Part shown: positions 8,839-19,506 of the stretch, one piece after another
Layout of the letters: each line of letters opens with the position of its first letter
Numbering within the stretch: the stretch's first letter is position 1
From: Myxococcales bacterium
GTDB taxonomy: Bacteria; Myxococcota_A; UBA9160; UBA4427
Direction: 5' to 3'
Assembly: GCA_012960035.1 (NCBI GenBank)
Contig: DUBZ01000037.1
Span: 1 to 64,000 of the forward strand
DNA length: 64,000 bases
Position numbers and translations under genes: made by a program
The notes under the pieces: generated by a model
Databases searched by the model: none
The model's input: only the letters and a program-made list of their open reading frames with translations
What the model was told of the DNA's origin: nothing

Positions 8839-10465
8839 CTTCGTCCTGGATGTACCCCAGCGCCCGAAGTCCAGCGCGCGCTTCATCGCTGACTTCTACT
8901 TTCTCGTGGGTCTCGCCGGCGGCGAGGCGTTTTTGGAGAGCGAGGCTTCGCTGATGTTGATTGCCCATCCTCTGAATCAGCCCGGCAACGACCAACGGTT
9001 CTGCGACGGCACGGTTATGACGTTGAGCGGGGTCGCTGCTCACATCATAGAGTTCCTGGGTCGGCTTTCCGTCGAGGGCGTTGAACGACGGATGCAGAAT
9101 CAAGACATAGGGACCTTTGCGTATCAGACTCCCACCTTGGTTGTCATCCACCGCCAATACACCAAAGTCCAAGGTCTCATTCCATTGGGTGAGTACGTCC
9201 ACGAGACTCTTGCCTTGGGCACCTTCGAGGGGCCGCGAGCCGATCAGCGCGAGCAACGTTGGCGCAATGTCCGACTGCCGCACTACCCCGGAAGCACGTT
9301 TGCCTTCCAACGCGCCCGGTACTCGAATGATCATCGGGATCCGCGTAATCTCTTCGTGAAGCGTCGTGTGAAGAGGACGCTCGTGTTCGAAGAAGGCTTC
9401 GCCATGATCTGACGTCACCACAATGATCGTGTTGTCGTAAAGCCCCCGGGCCTTGAGGCCAGTGAAGAGACGGCCCAGTTCGCTGTCCATGAACGCGACG
9501 CCGCCATCATATAGACATCGCGCAATTTCAATTTCTTCTTTCCCGAGCGCTGACTTTCGGCCCCGAGCGATTTCGAGCAAGCGATCACTTGCGCACAAGG
9601 CGCCTTCACAAAAGTCGAAGTCGTCGAGTGCACCTTCGCAGAAGACGTCACGGAAGGGTTCGGGGGCTTCGTATGGAAGGATTGCCGACTTTGAATGCAC
9701 ATCATAGAAATGCACGAATGCAAAAAATGGATCGGTACGGCCCACGTCGAGCCACCGAAGCACCTCGCCTACCTGAGCGTGCGCATTCCCAACGCCGCGA
9801 TATAAATACTCGAGTAGCAGCGCATCGATGTTCCGAGCAAGGATCCCCGACCAAAAGCGATTGGGATGCGGGTAGTGGTGGAATCGCGTGAACCCCGAGG
9901 CGAAACCGTAGTCCGCGCCAACAAAGCCCCAACGCTTCGTCCCCACCCACGCAACTGTCTCATAGCCCTCTTCGTTAAGCCGCTCGGCAAGCGTCTCGTG
10001 GTAGCCTTGGAGCCGGTCTTCCCGAGTCAAGACACCGTGCGCAAGTGGGTTCAAACCCGTAAGAATCGACGCGTGAGCGGGTAGCGTCCAAGTCGAATGC
10101 GAATAGGCTTCTTGAAAGAGCACGCCCTCCCGGGCGAGTCTTTGAAGCACGGGGCTCGTATCGCGGCTGTAACCGTAGGCCGACAAATGGTCGGGGCGGA
10201 GTGTATCGATCGAGATCAACAGAATATTGGGTTGGGACGACCTTCCTTCGCCGTGTTCGCCGTCCGACGCACCAACAACATCGGCCGCCATCGCAAAGGC
10301 CGCGGCATCCACGACGAGCGAGACAGCCAAGATTCCGGCGCGGTCGATCATCGCGCCAGCAGATCGGATCGCGAGAACACCGTCCAAAGCGCCGCAACTC
10401 AGTCCAATCGACAAACCAAATTTGAGGGCGTCACTCGGGCGCAAAGGTTTGGCAAAATCTGGCAT
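8831..10465 (-). CDS. Sulfatase-like (alkaline phosphatase superfamily) hydrolase/transferase
   Basis: NILLISIDTLRPDHLSAYGYSRDTSPVLQRLAREGVLFQEAYSHSTWTLPAHASILTG...TSDHGEAFFEH; overlaps next gene by 8 bp (ATGAGTGA). Confidence 0.9.
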   Translation of the reverse strand: MPDFAKPLRPSDALKFGLSIGLSCGALDGVLAIRSAGAMIDRAGILAVSLVVDAAAFAMAADVVGASDGEHGEGRSSQPNILLISIDTLRPDHLSAYGYSRDTSPVLQRLAREGVLFQEAYSHSTWTLPAHASILTGLNPLAHGVLTREDRLQGYHETLAERLNEEGYETVAWVGTKRWGFVGADYGFASGFTRFHHYPHPNRFWSGILARNIDALLLEYLYRGVGNAHAQVGEVLRWLDVGRTDPFFAFVHFYDVHSKSAILPYEAPEPFRDVFCEGALDDFDFCEGALCASDRLLEIARGRKSALGKEEIEIARCLYDGGVAFMDSELGRLFTGLKARGLYDNTIIVVTSDHGEAFFEHERPLHTTLHEEITRIPMIIRVPGALEGKRASGVVRQSDIAPTLLALIGSRPLEGAQGKSLVDVLTQWNETLDFGVLAVDDNQGGSLIRKGPYVLILHPSFNALDGKPTQELYDVSSDPAQRHNRAVAEPLVVAGLIQRMGNQHQRSLALQKRLAAGETHEKVEVSDEARAGLRALGYIQDEDE

Positions 10466-10550
10466 GGCGAAAGGATGTCAGGAGTAAGCGTTCAAAGCAA
10501 CGCCCCGCAAAGCGCACGCAGGTCCGACCCAATAACGATCCAGCGGTGAT

Positions 10551-11234
10551 TCAAGTCTGAAGCGACTTACGCGCGCGCTCGGCAAATTTTTCGGCGGCCT
10601 CTTTGTCCTGGGTAATCGAGGGCGACTTCATTGGCACTTCGCATCCCTTGCGGCATGCAGGACGCTCCTTCATGACGTCGAGCCAACGTCGCAGATTCGG
10701 AAGTCCTTCGATGTTCACCCCTGACCACTTATACGTTCGCACCCAACACCAGTTTGCGATGTCCGCAATCGAATAGTCATCCCCAAGCCATTCGCTCTCG
10801 CCGAGCCGGCGATCGAGCACTTCGAACAACCTGCGTGATTCGTTTTGATAGCGATCGATGGCAGGTTGAATTTTTTCGGGGAAGTAACGAAAGAAAACAT
10901 TCGCCTGCCCCATCATGGGACCTACGCCTCCCATCTGGAACATCAGCCATTCGATCACCCGCGCGCGGGGAGCGGCGGCGGCGGGAAGCAGGCGCCCTGT
11001 CTTCTCTGCCAGATAAATCATGATCGCGCCGGTTTCGAATACCGCGAGGTTGTCGCAGTCGCGATCCACGATCACGGGAATACGTCCGTTCGGGTTAAGC
11101 GCGAGGAACCACTCTTCCTTCTGGACGTTTTTCGAGAGATCAATGGCGGTCGCTTCATACGGCAGTTCGAGTTCTTCGAGGGTAACGGATGCCTTCCAAC
11201 CGTTGGGCGTAGGCGACGTATATAGATCGATCAT
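10551..11234 (-). CDS. Glutathione S-transferase family protein
   Basis: [28 protein letters not shown]...GRIPVIVD...; ORF track start is upstream. Confidence 0.9.
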   Translation of the reverse strand: MIDLYTSPTPNGWKASVTLEELELPYEATAIDLSKNVQKEEWFLALNPNGRIPVIVDRDCDNLAVFETGAIMIYLAEKTGRLLPAAAAPRARVIEWLMFQMGGVGPMMGQANVFFRYFPEKIQPAIDRYQNESRRLFEVLDRRLGESEWLGDDYSIADIANWCWVRTYKWSGVNIEGLPNLRRWLDVMKERPACRKGCEVPMKSPSITQDKEAAEKFAERARKSLQT

Positions 11235-11344
11235 CTGGGGTTCTCCATGAATAGGCGACGGTCGAAGTCGCTCGGAAACCTTGGCATACTCAGCAGCCAT
11301 CGACAGTGCCGGTGTCATTTTTATTGGAATACGGAGACGACTAC

Positions 11345-12121
11345 ATGGAAATCAAAGACAAGATCATCGTTGTGACAGGCGCCGCAAGTGGCATCGGCCG
11401 TGCGCTCGCGAACCGCTTCAATGCAGAGGGAGCGAAGCAAGTTGTCTGCGTAGATCTGAACATTGAGGGTGCTACGGAAACCGCGAACGGGTTTTCCGGT
11501 GTTGCGATGCAAGCGGATGTGTCGCGAGAAGAAGACATCGTGCGGGTCATCGATACCACCGAGAGCGAGGTCGGCCCGATCGACTTATTCTGTTCGAACG
11601 CAGGTGTCGGACTGGGAATGGATCTCGACTCGCCGAACAGCGAATGGCAGGCGAGCTGGGACATCAACGTGATGTCCCATGTCTACGCTGCGCGAAACCT
11701 GGTTCCGCGCATGATCGAACGAGGCGGCGGCTATCTCATGAACACTTCGTCGGCGGCCGGCCTGCTCAACCAGATCGGCGGGGCCGCGTATGGCGTCACC
11801 AAGCATGCCGCGGTTGGATTTGGAGAATGGCTCGCACTCAGTCATGCCCATCAAGGCATCAAAGTGTCGATGCTATGCCCCCAGGCCGTACGAACCGCAA
11901 TGACAGCGACGGACAATGTCAGCACCCAAGCCGCTGCGAACGACGGCATGATGGAACCCGAAGAACTCGCTGAGGTCGTCATTGTGGGGCTTCGGAACGA
12001 ATCCTTCCTGATTCTCCCGCACCCGGAAGTCAAAGAATACATGCGACGGAAGACGGCCGACTACGACCGCTGGATTTCTGGAATGAATCGTTTGCACCTT
12101 CGATTGGTGGGTGTCGCCTGA
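11345..12121 (+). CDS. SDR family oxidoreductase
   Basis: [36 protein letters not shown]. Confidence 0.92.
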   Translation: MEIKDKIIVVTGAASGIGRALANRFNAEGAKQVVCVDLNIEGATETANGFSGVAMQADVSREEDIVRVIDTTESEVGPIDLFCSNAGVGLGMDLDSPNSEWQASWDINVMSHVYAARNLVPRMIERGGGYLMNTSSAAGLLNQIGGAAYGVTKHAAVGFGEWLALSHAHQGIKVSMLCPQAVRTAMTATDNVSTQAAANDGMMEPEELAEVVIVGLRNESFLILPHPEVKEYMRRKTADYDRWISGMNRLHLRLVGVA

Positions 12122-12214
12122 TCGGCGGCGCCTCAAATAGCCCTGGCCGATTGGGCGACGCTGGTATCCTCGCGCCTATGAAACGCGAAGCCCTGAACGT
12201 TCCAGAAGTGAATC

Positions 12215-13894
12215 GTGAGTAGCCCGGTGTCGGGATGGCGCGTTGGCATGGGTAACGCATGGGTTTCAGCGGCGTTGTTCGCCGCGGCTGCGAGTGCGTG
12301 TGATTCTCCCGGCCCCGCATCGACGGACATGGCGCCTCAGGCTTCGCAACAACTTTCGAGTTCGACGACAGAGACACCCGCTCCGATTGTCGCGCCGAGT
12401 TTTTCGCAGCCTGACTCGAAACCTCCCAACGTTGTCCTGATCCTGGGGGATGATGTCGGCGTCGACCTCGTCAGCGCTTACGCGGGTTTTTTCCCGCCAA
12501 CCCCTGCGCCGAACACTCCGGACACGCCAGTGCTCGACGCACTCGCGAAGGACGGGATTCTGTTTCGCAATGCATGGACGAACCCCGGGTGCAGCCCTTC
12601 CCGCGCTCAGATTCTTACGGGACGCCACGCGCGACGAACTGGGATCGGTGGTCTCGTCAAACACAGGGTACCGAGTGGCAAGCCGCTGCCTCCCGGACTT
12701 TCTCACGACATTCAGTTGCTTCCGCAAGCACTCAAAAGCGGAGCCGCCCCGTACGACACCGCGGCCGTTGGCAAGTGGCACCTCGCCTCGCCAGGTCAAG
12801 GCGCACTCCACGCGCTCGGCCCGGACGGCGCTTGGTTCGACCGGTGGGCAGGGTCAGCCTACAACCTCAATGGCACCGGAGTGGGCTACCGAAGCTGGCC
12901 AAAAACTTTCGCCACCCAGATTCGCGACGACGAATGCAGTGGAACCTACCCGTGTGAGCGAACACTCCGCGAAGCGGATGCGTGCGAAAACTACGCAACC
13001 GTCGACACCACCCAAGACGCGCTTCATCTCATCAACACGCTGCAAGAACCCTTCTTTCTATACGTCTCGTACAACGCACCCCATACCCCGCTTGAACTTC
13101 CGGCGTGCGCGCTCCCGGCGAGTTGCTCCGCCGCAGAACTTTCATACAGCGAAGCGCCCCCCACCGAAGCGGAACTGACCCGCGCAATGGTGCGCACCAT
13201 GGATCATGAAATCGGCCGCCTCCTTTGCGCGATCGATGAGGATGACACGGTCGTAATCTTCATTGGGGACAACGGCACCGCGGGAGACGACGCGAGTGGT
13301 CAACCCCACGGCATCACCGCACCCTTCCCCGGGTCTCATGGCAAGGCGACGGTTTATAACGCTGGCGTCAATGTGCCGCTCATCGTTCGCGGGCCCGGCC
13401 TCACTCACGGCGTGAGCGAGGCACTCGTAAACTCGACCGACCTATTCGCAACCATCGTTGATCTCGCGGGACGATCGAGTGAAACCGCCATTCCCCGAGA
13501 TTCTGTATCCATCACACCCTATCTTCATGCGCAACCGCACCCGACGCCGCGAGAAACCATCCTCGCCGAACGCTTTACGCCGGCCTTCACTCCGACCAAC
13601 TTTGAAACCGGGGCACCGCCCGCCGGCTACCACGCACGGCTCGACCTGCGGTCCGTTCGCAACGCACGCTTCAAGCTCATTGAGCACAATCGCAAGGGCA
13701 ATATCGAGAGCGAGGAATTTTACGATCTCGTTTCTGGTGGCCGACTCCGCGCTGATGGCAAACCCGGCCGCGACGACTTCGAGCAGCACGATCTGATGCA
13801 ACGTCGCAGCTCGTGGTCGCCCGGAGGCGAGATCGAGCGCAACTATATGGCGCTCAAGCAGACACTCGCTTCGGAACTGCCCCCGCTCCCCTAG
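12215..13894 (+). CDS. Sulfatase (type I, Cys formylglycine type), probable lipoprotein
   Basis: NVVLILGDDVG, CSPSRAQILTG signature, GDNGT; N-terminal ASAC lipobox-like sequence (start may be 12248). Confidence 0.88.
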   Translation: MSSPVSGWRVGMGNAWVSAALFAAAASACDSPGPASTDMAPQASQQLSSSTTETPAPIVAPSFSQPDSKPPNVVLILGDDVGVDLVSAYAGFFPPTPAPNTPDTPVLDALAKDGILFRNAWTNPGCSPSRAQILTGRHARRTGIGGLVKHRVPSGKPLPPGLSHDIQLLPQALKSGAAPYDTAAVGKWHLASPGQGALHALGPDGAWFDRWAGSAYNLNGTGVGYRSWPKTFATQIRDDECSGTYPCERTLREADACENYATVDTTQDALHLINTLQEPFFLYVSYNAPHTPLELPACALPASCSAAELSYSEAPPTEAELTRAMVRTMDHEIGRLLCAIDEDDTVVIFIGDNGTAGDDASGQPHGITAPFPGSHGKATVYNAGVNVPLIVRGPGLTHGVSEALVNSTDLFATIVDLAGRSSETAIPRDSVSITPYLHAQPHPTPRETILAERFTPAFTPTNFETGAPPAGYHARLDLRSVRNARFKLIEHNRKGNIESEEFYDLVSGGRLRADGKPGRDDFEQHDLMQRRSSWSPGGEIERNYMALKQTLASELPPLP

Positions 13895-13965
13895 CGACTG
13901 CTACGTCCCGCCGTGTGCGGGCGTACGTCGGCATTCCCCCGCCAATCCGTGCAGTCGCTTGCTCC

Positions 13966-15186
13966 TCAGCCTTCTCGCAGAATCTGGTGCATCGTCATCC
14001 GCGCGAGTTGCGACATATGCACTTCGTCGGGACCGTCGGCGATGCGGCAAAAGCGCGCCTGGTGAAAGATGTCGGCCAGCGGAGTGTCTTGCGACACGCC
14101 CATGCCGCCGTGAATTTGGATCGCCCGGTCGGCTACGTCCTGGCACATCTTCGGCGCCACGATCTTGAGCATCGAAATCAGATCGCGCGATTGCTTTGCA
14201 CCGTGCTTGTCCATCTTGTCGGCAGCGGCGAGCACGAGCAACCGAAGCTGTTCGATTTCGCAGCGCGATTTTGCGATGTCTTGCCGCACGCTGCTTTGTT
14301 CTGAAATCTTCTGACCAAACGCGACGCGTTCCTCGGCACGCTTGCACATTAGTTCAAGGCAACGCTGAGCGAGCCCAACGAAGCTCATCGCATACTGAAA
14401 GCGTCCAGGGCCTAGACGTCCTTGGGCGATTTCAAAACCACGCCCTTCTCCCAAGATCAAATTCTCTGTCGGCACGCGGCAGTCGGTAAAACGAATTTCG
14501 CCCTCGCCGCCCGGCGAATGCCAACCTCCAAACACCGAAAGCCTTCGTACGATCTCGAACCCCTGGGTGTCGGTGGGAACGAGGATCATGGAATGCCGTG
14601 CGTGTCGGTCGGCGTCCGGGTTCGTGAGCCCCATCACGATCATCACTTCATTGTCGGGGTGATAGATCTGGGTGGTCCACCACTTGCGACCGTTCAAGAC
14701 ATAATCGTCCCCGTCCCTTCTAACTTCGCATTCCATATTGGTGGCATCCGACGACGCGACTTGCGGTTCAGTCATCGCAAACGACGATCGAATCTCACCG
14801 GCGAGCAACGGACGCAACCAACGATCTTGCTGTTCCTTAGAACCGAACTTCGCAAGCACTTCCATGTTCCCACGGTCCGGAGCGTTGCAGTTAAAAATCA
14901 CCGACGACCAGGGGACGCGTCCCATTACTTCTGCGAGCGGGGCATATTCGAGATTACTGAGCCCCGGGCTCCATTCGCCGTATTCCTTCGGCAAGAACCA
15001 GTTCCAGATCCCCGCCGCCTTGGCTTTCTCTTTGAGCGGTGCGAAGCACGGGGGAACCTTCCACAAGTTATCTGGGTCGCGGACAAAGTCGTGTACGTCC
15101 CCTTCGCGTGGATAGATCTCAGCATCCATAAATTCTTGCAACTTTTCGCGGTATTGAAGGACCTTGTCGCTGTAGTCGAAATCCAT
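13966..15186 (-). CDS. Acyl-CoA dehydrogenase family protein
   Basis: SSFAMTEPQVASSDATNM, QIHGGMGVSQDTPLADIF. Confidence 0.92.
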   Translation of the reverse strand: MDFDYSDKVLQYREKLQEFMDAEIYPREGDVHDFVRDPDNLWKVPPCFAPLKEKAKAAGIWNWFLPKEYGEWSPGLSNLEYAPLAEVMGRVPWSSVIFNCNAPDRGNMEVLAKFGSKEQQDRWLRPLLAGEIRSSFAMTEPQVASSDATNMECEVRRDGDDYVLNGRKWWTTQIYHPDNEVMIVMGLTNPDADRHARHSMILVPTDTQGFEIVRRLSVFGGWHSPGGEGEIRFTDCRVPTENLILGEGRGFEIAQGRLGPGRFQYAMSFVGLAQRCLELMCKRAEERVAFGQKISEQSSVRQDIAKSRCEIEQLRLLVLAAADKMDKHGAKQSRDLISMLKIVAPKMCQDVADRAIQIHGGMGVSQDTPLADIFHQARFCRIADGPDEVHMSQLARMTMHQILREG

Positions 15187-15263
15187 TTGCTTTTCCTATT
15201 GGCCCCGGCGATATCGCCGTACATCACGACCGGTGAAGTCCGTATTGTGACACTCTGCATGTC

Positions 15264-15292
15264 ATTATACGCACGCGATCAGCAACCCCCAA
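15264..15292 (-). promoter_or_regulatory. Sigma70-like promoter for the acyl-CoA dehydrogenase at 13966..15186
   Basis: Minus strand TTGGGG-17 nt-TATAAT. Confidence 0.4.
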
Positions 15293-15373
15293 CACGCACG
15301 TTGAGGTGTAGAATTGCGCGCAGCATGACAAGGGCCTCGCACGCCTGCGTCAACAACCCGAGCAGGGAGTGAC

Positions 15374-16624
15374 TTGATGAGTCAAATGGACCGAGAGTTC
15401 GACGTCATTGTATTTGGTGCCACAGGATTCACTGGGTACTTGACCGCCGAGTACCTCCTCAACCAATACGGACTCGGTGACAATCCGCGCTGGGCGATCG
15501 CGGGACGCAGTCCGGAAAAACTCGACAAAGCGCGAGCCCGGCTGCAAGCGGACACGGGTGTAGATACCACGTCGCTCTCAACCCTGGTCGCCGACGCTTC
15601 GGACCTCGAACTCATGCGCGACCTCGCGTCGCGCACACATGTGGTCTGCACCACCGTCGGTCCCTATGCGCTGTACGGCTCACAACTCGTTGAAGCCTGT
15701 GCGCTCACGGGCACCCACTACTGCGACCTTACAGGCGAAGTGCATTGGATTCGCCGCATGATCGACCAACACCACGAAACCGCGGCTTCGAACAATGCAC
15801 GTATCGTTTTCACTTGTGGCTTTGACTGCATCCCCGCAGATCTCGGAACGTTCTTCCTACAAAACGAAGTACGCTCACGCTTCGGCAAACCATCCCCGAA
15901 GATCAAATTTCGCGTCAAGGGATTCAAAGGCGGCGCCAGTGGCGGCACCATCGCGAGCATGGTCAACATGATGGAAGAAGCGAGCGCTGACCCCGAAGTC
16001 CTTCGCACCATGAACCACCCCTACTCGCTCAACCCCAAGGCCGAGCGCAGCGGGCCCGACGGAGCAGAGCCCACCCGTCCGGCTTACGACGACGACTTCG
16101 ACCAATGGACGGCACCGTTTGTGATGGGCACGATCGACACCAAGGTTGTGCGTCGAAGTAACGCGATGCTTGGCTACGCGTACGGCAAAGATTTTCGTTA
16201 CGACGAAGCCATGCTTAGCGGCAAAGGCCCAGCGGGCTTTGCCAAGGCGGCGGGAACTGCAGCTTCTTCAATGGCGGCCATGGGCGCGATGGCGATCGGC
16301 CCTCTTCGCCGCTTGATCGCGCCGCGTTTGCCGGCCCCGGGAGAAGGGCCCACGCCCGAGGACCGCAAAGCTGGATACTTTGACATTCGCTTTCTCGCAG
16401 AATCCCCAAACGACCCGAGCGTAAAAGTCGGAGCCCAGGTCACCGGCGATCGCGACCCCGGTTATGGATCGACGTCAAAGATGCTCGCCGAGAGCGCGGT
16501 GTGTTTGGCGCTCGATGAACTCACGGGTCCTGTTGGCATGCTCACCCCTGCGTCCGCGATGGGTGAAGCGCTTTTGATTCGCCTTCAGCAACATGCAGGG
16601 CTCACGTTTTCTATTGAACGATAA
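15374..16624 (+). CDS. Saccharopine dehydrogenase-like / trans-acting enoyl reductase family protein
   Basis: FDVIVFGATGFTGYLTAEYLL, CALTGTHYCDLTGEVHWIRRMID. Confidence 0.85.
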   Translation: MMSQMDREFDVIVFGATGFTGYLTAEYLLNQYGLGDNPRWAIAGRSPEKLDKARARLQADTGVDTTSLSTLVADASDLELMRDLASRTHVVCTTVGPYALYGSQLVEACALTGTHYCDLTGEVHWIRRMIDQHHETAASNNARIVFTCGFDCIPADLGTFFLQNEVRSRFGKPSPKIKFRVKGFKGGASGGTIASMVNMMEEASADPEVLRTMNHPYSLNPKAERSGPDGAEPTRPAYDDDFDQWTAPFVMGTIDTKVVRRSNAMLGYAYGKDFRYDEAMLSGKGPAGFAKAAGTAASSMAAMGAMAIGPLRRLIAPRLPAPGEGPTPEDRKAGYFDIRFLAESPNDPSVKVGAQVTGDRDPGYGSTSKMLAESAVCLALDELTGPVGMLTPASAMGEALLIRLQQHAGLTFSIER

Positions 16625-16700
16625 ATACTACCTAGGATTCGAACCCGTATTGCATTCTCCGCCCTAGGCTGAACCAACTTCGGCGCTAGAGTCTTGGGCC

Positions 16701-18005
16701 GTGAGTCCCCCCGCAAACGCCGACACCACCACTGCACCCGTGATCGCAAAGCGACCGAAGTGGTTGCTTCCTATTCTTGGGCCCGTCCCTCCGCTCGAAG
16801 AGAAACACTACTCCCTGCTCCTCGGGATTTCGCTCGCGCTGATGTTCGAAGAGTACGACCTTGCGATGTTGACCGCGGCCCTGCCTCAGATCGCAGAGAC
16901 CCTGTCGATGGCCGAGGTCGACTTCGGTTTCTACCTCGGCATGATTCGCCTCGGTGCGATTCCCGCGCTGGCACTGATCCCTTATGCCGATCGCATCGGT
17001 CGCCGTCGCATGTTTTTGATTTCGCTGATTGGGACCGCCATCGCAACCACCCTCACCGCCTTTGCACAGACACCGACTCAGTTCGTGACGTGTCAGATGG
17101 TGACCCGCACTTTCTTTGTTACCGGCTCGTCGATCGCGTTTGTATTCATCGCCGAAGAATTCCCCGCTCCACATCGCGGTTGGGGAATCGGAATGCTCGG
17201 CGCCCTTGGCAGCACGGGACACGGCACCGCGATGGGGATCTTTTCTCAGATCGAACACCTCCCGTACGGATGGCGCTCTCTGTACATGATCGGCGTTGTC
17301 CCGATCTTGCTGTTCCCGTTCTTTCGAAGGCGGATCCCGGAGACCGAACGTTTCGAGCGGCATCAGTCCTCCGACGCAAAAACCGCAACGACCTACTCGA
17401 TCGGCCCTCTGTTCGACATGTTTCGAACCGCACCTGACCGCGCGATAGGCGTCGCCATCGCAGGCTTCCTTCCGTCCGTGGGCGTCGTCGGCGCATTTCA
17501 GTTCACCGGATACTTCGCGCAAACCGTTCACGGCTGGAGTCCTGGCCAGTACGCCGCGATGGTGTTCTTCGGTGGCGCCCTTGGGATCGCGGGGAACGTG
17601 GTCGCCGGCCACCTCGCAGATCGCTTCGGTCGGCGTATTGTCGGGATTGTGCTGCTCTGCTCGGTTCCGTTCTCAGTGGCCCTGTTCTACCTAGGGCCCG
17701 GATGGGCAATCACCTTCGGCTGGATCGGCTTCTTATTCGGATCCGGAGGTGGACGCGTGATCTTGCGAGCCATGTCGGCCGAAGTCTTTCCCACCGAACA
17801 TCGTGCATCAGCAATGGGGCTCTGGACGATCCTCGATGCGCTAGGCGGTGCGACCGGTCTGTTTCTTCTTTACTTCGCACGCCCCGAGCCGGGAGATTTT
17901 GCAATGATCACGTCAGCACTCTCGATTGCGACCGCCGCTGGCGGTTTCGTACTCGTCTTTTTCCCCGAGACATCCCAACGCGAACTAGAAGCCATCACAC
18001 ACTAG
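16701..18005 (+). CDS. MFS transporter
   Basis: 12-TM-like ORF with PYADRIGRRRMFLISLIGTAIATTLTA and GHLADRFGRRIVGI. Confidence 0.9.
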   Translation: MSPPANADTTTAPVIAKRPKWLLPILGPVPPLEEKHYSLLLGISLALMFEEYDLAMLTAALPQIAETLSMAEVDFGFYLGMIRLGAIPALALIPYADRIGRRRMFLISLIGTAIATTLTAFAQTPTQFVTCQMVTRTFFVTGSSIAFVFIAEEFPAPHRGWGIGMLGALGSTGHGTAMGIFSQIEHLPYGWRSLYMIGVVPILLFPFFRRRIPETERFERHQSSDAKTATTYSIGPLFDMFRTAPDRAIGVAIAGFLPSVGVVGAFQFTGYFAQTVHGWSPGQYAAMVFFGGALGIAGNVVAGHLADRFGRRIVGIVLLCSVPFSVALFYLGPGWAITFGWIGFLFGSGGGRVILRAMSAEVFPTEHRASAMGLWTILDALGGATGLFLLYFARPEPGDFAMITSALSIATAAGGFVLVFFPETSQRELEAITH

Positions 18006-18015
18006 GACGCGCGCA

Positions 18016-19314
18016 CTACAGGTTCGCAACTTCCTGTTCGAGCAACTCGGCATAGCGTTCGCGAGCCGCTGCACGACGGGTCGGGATGTGGGCGCTCGGG
18101 AACAACCCATCGACAGGCTTGTAGTCCCTCAACACTTGCTTCGCGATCGTCACTTTGTGGACTTCGGTCGGGCCGTCCGCAATCGCCATCACCTGCGCGC
18201 CCACCATCATGCGCGAAAATGGCATCTCGTTTGAGATCCCAAGGGCGCCGTGCACCTGCATCGCTCGCTGGGCCACGTCGTGATAGACCTTCGGCATCGC
18301 GACCTTGATCGCGGCGATGTCTTTGCGGGTCTTTCGGTAGTCGTTGTACTTGTCGATCAACCACGCGGTCCGGAGCACGAGCAACTTAAACTGCTCGATT
18401 TCGATGTAGCTGTCGGCAATCTTGTCCTGCACAAGTTGGTAGTCCGCAAGCCGACCGTCGCGCGTTTCACGAGAGAGCGCTCGCTCGCACATCATGTCGA
18501 AACATCGCTTGAGTTGGCCGACCGTGCGCATCGCGTGATGAATACGGCCACCCCCCAGGCGGGTTTGCGCGATCACGAACGCCGAACCCGGTGCACCCAA
18601 CATGTGGTCGCCCGAGACGCGAACGTTTTCGTATTTGATATACGCATGGCTCGCGTGCTCTTCGCTCTCGGTTCCAACACCCACGTTGCGCACGATGTTC
18701 ACGCCGGGCGTGTCCGTCGGAACGATCAGCATGCTCATGCCTTCGTACGGGCTCACGTCCGGGTCAGTCACCGCCATCACAATCAAGAACGACGCGTAAC
18801 GGGCATTCGACGAAAACCACTTTTCGCCATTGATCACCCAGTCATCGCCTTCCTTTACCGCGCGGGTTGTGAACAGTGTGGGATCGGCGCCCGCGTGGGG
18901 CTCGGTCATCGAATAGCAAGACGAGATTTCGCCCTCGAGCAGCGGGTGCAAGTACTTCTTCTTTTGTTCGTCGCTGCCGTAGTGGGCGAGGATTTCCGCG
19001 TTGCCTGAGTCGGGCGCCTGGCAACCAAACACCGAAGGTGCCCAGCCCGACCGACCCAAGATTTCGTTCATCAAGCCCAGCTTGAGCTGGCCGAAGCCGG
19101 GGCCACCGAGATCTGCGCCGAGGTGACAGGCCCAGAGACCGCGCTCTTTTACCTGCGCTTGCAGAGGCTTCAGGATCTTCATCGCGAGTTCGTCGCTCTT
19201 GTCGTACGGGTCACTCAGCACGTAGTCGAGAGGCTCGACTTCGTCGCGGACGAATGCGTCCATCCAGTTGAGCTCTCGCTGAAATTCGTCTTCGGTTTCG
19301 AAATCCCACGCCAT
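18016..19314 (-). CDS. Acyl-CoA dehydrogenase family protein
   Basis: CYSMTEPHAGADPT, QVHGALGISNEMPFSRMM. Confidence 0.92.
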   Translation of the reverse strand: MAWDFETEDEFQRELNWMDAFVRDEVEPLDYVLSDPYDKSDELAMKILKPLQAQVKERGLWACHLGADLGGPGFGQLKLGLMNEILGRSGWAPSVFGCQAPDSGNAEILAHYGSDEQKKKYLHPLLEGEISSCYSMTEPHAGADPTLFTTRAVKEGDDWVINGEKWFSSNARYASFLIVMAVTDPDVSPYEGMSMLIVPTDTPGVNIVRNVGVGTESEEHASHAYIKYENVRVSGDHMLGAPGSAFVIAQTRLGGGRIHHAMRTVGQLKRCFDMMCERALSRETRDGRLADYQLVQDKIADSYIEIEQFKLLVLRTAWLIDKYNDYRKTRKDIAAIKVAMPKVYHDVAQRAMQVHGALGISNEMPFSRMMVGAQVMAIADGPTEVHKVTIAKQVLRDYKPVDGLFPSAHIPTRRAAARERYAELLEQEVANL

Positions 19315-19413
19315 GCTGGTTTCCTCCGGTAATCGTCGAGCGGTGGTGGCAGACGAAGCAACATAGCGGCTCGCAGTCTGGGTGCGGTGCTCGCTTCCCG
19401 CGTCGCCTCGCCC

Positions 19414-19452
19414 AAAACGAAACGAGCGCTCCAGCCAGGGCTGGAGCGCTCG
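19414..19452 (-). terminator. Rho-independent terminator downstream of hppA
   Basis: Perfect 14-bp inverted repeat CGAGCGCTCCAGCC-AG-GGCTGGAGCGCTCG (19423-19452); on the minus strand followed by TTTCGTTTT. Confidence 0.85.
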
Positions 19453-19506
19453 AATATCGTACGAACTCGTTGAGAGTTCGGCTGCTACGGGGCGTTTGCC
19501 GAGTCG

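Noticed and set aside
12178-12222. 14-codon ORF MKREALNVPEVNRE overlapping the sulfatase GTG start
   Set aside because: Possible leader peptide, but no RBS and too short to support.
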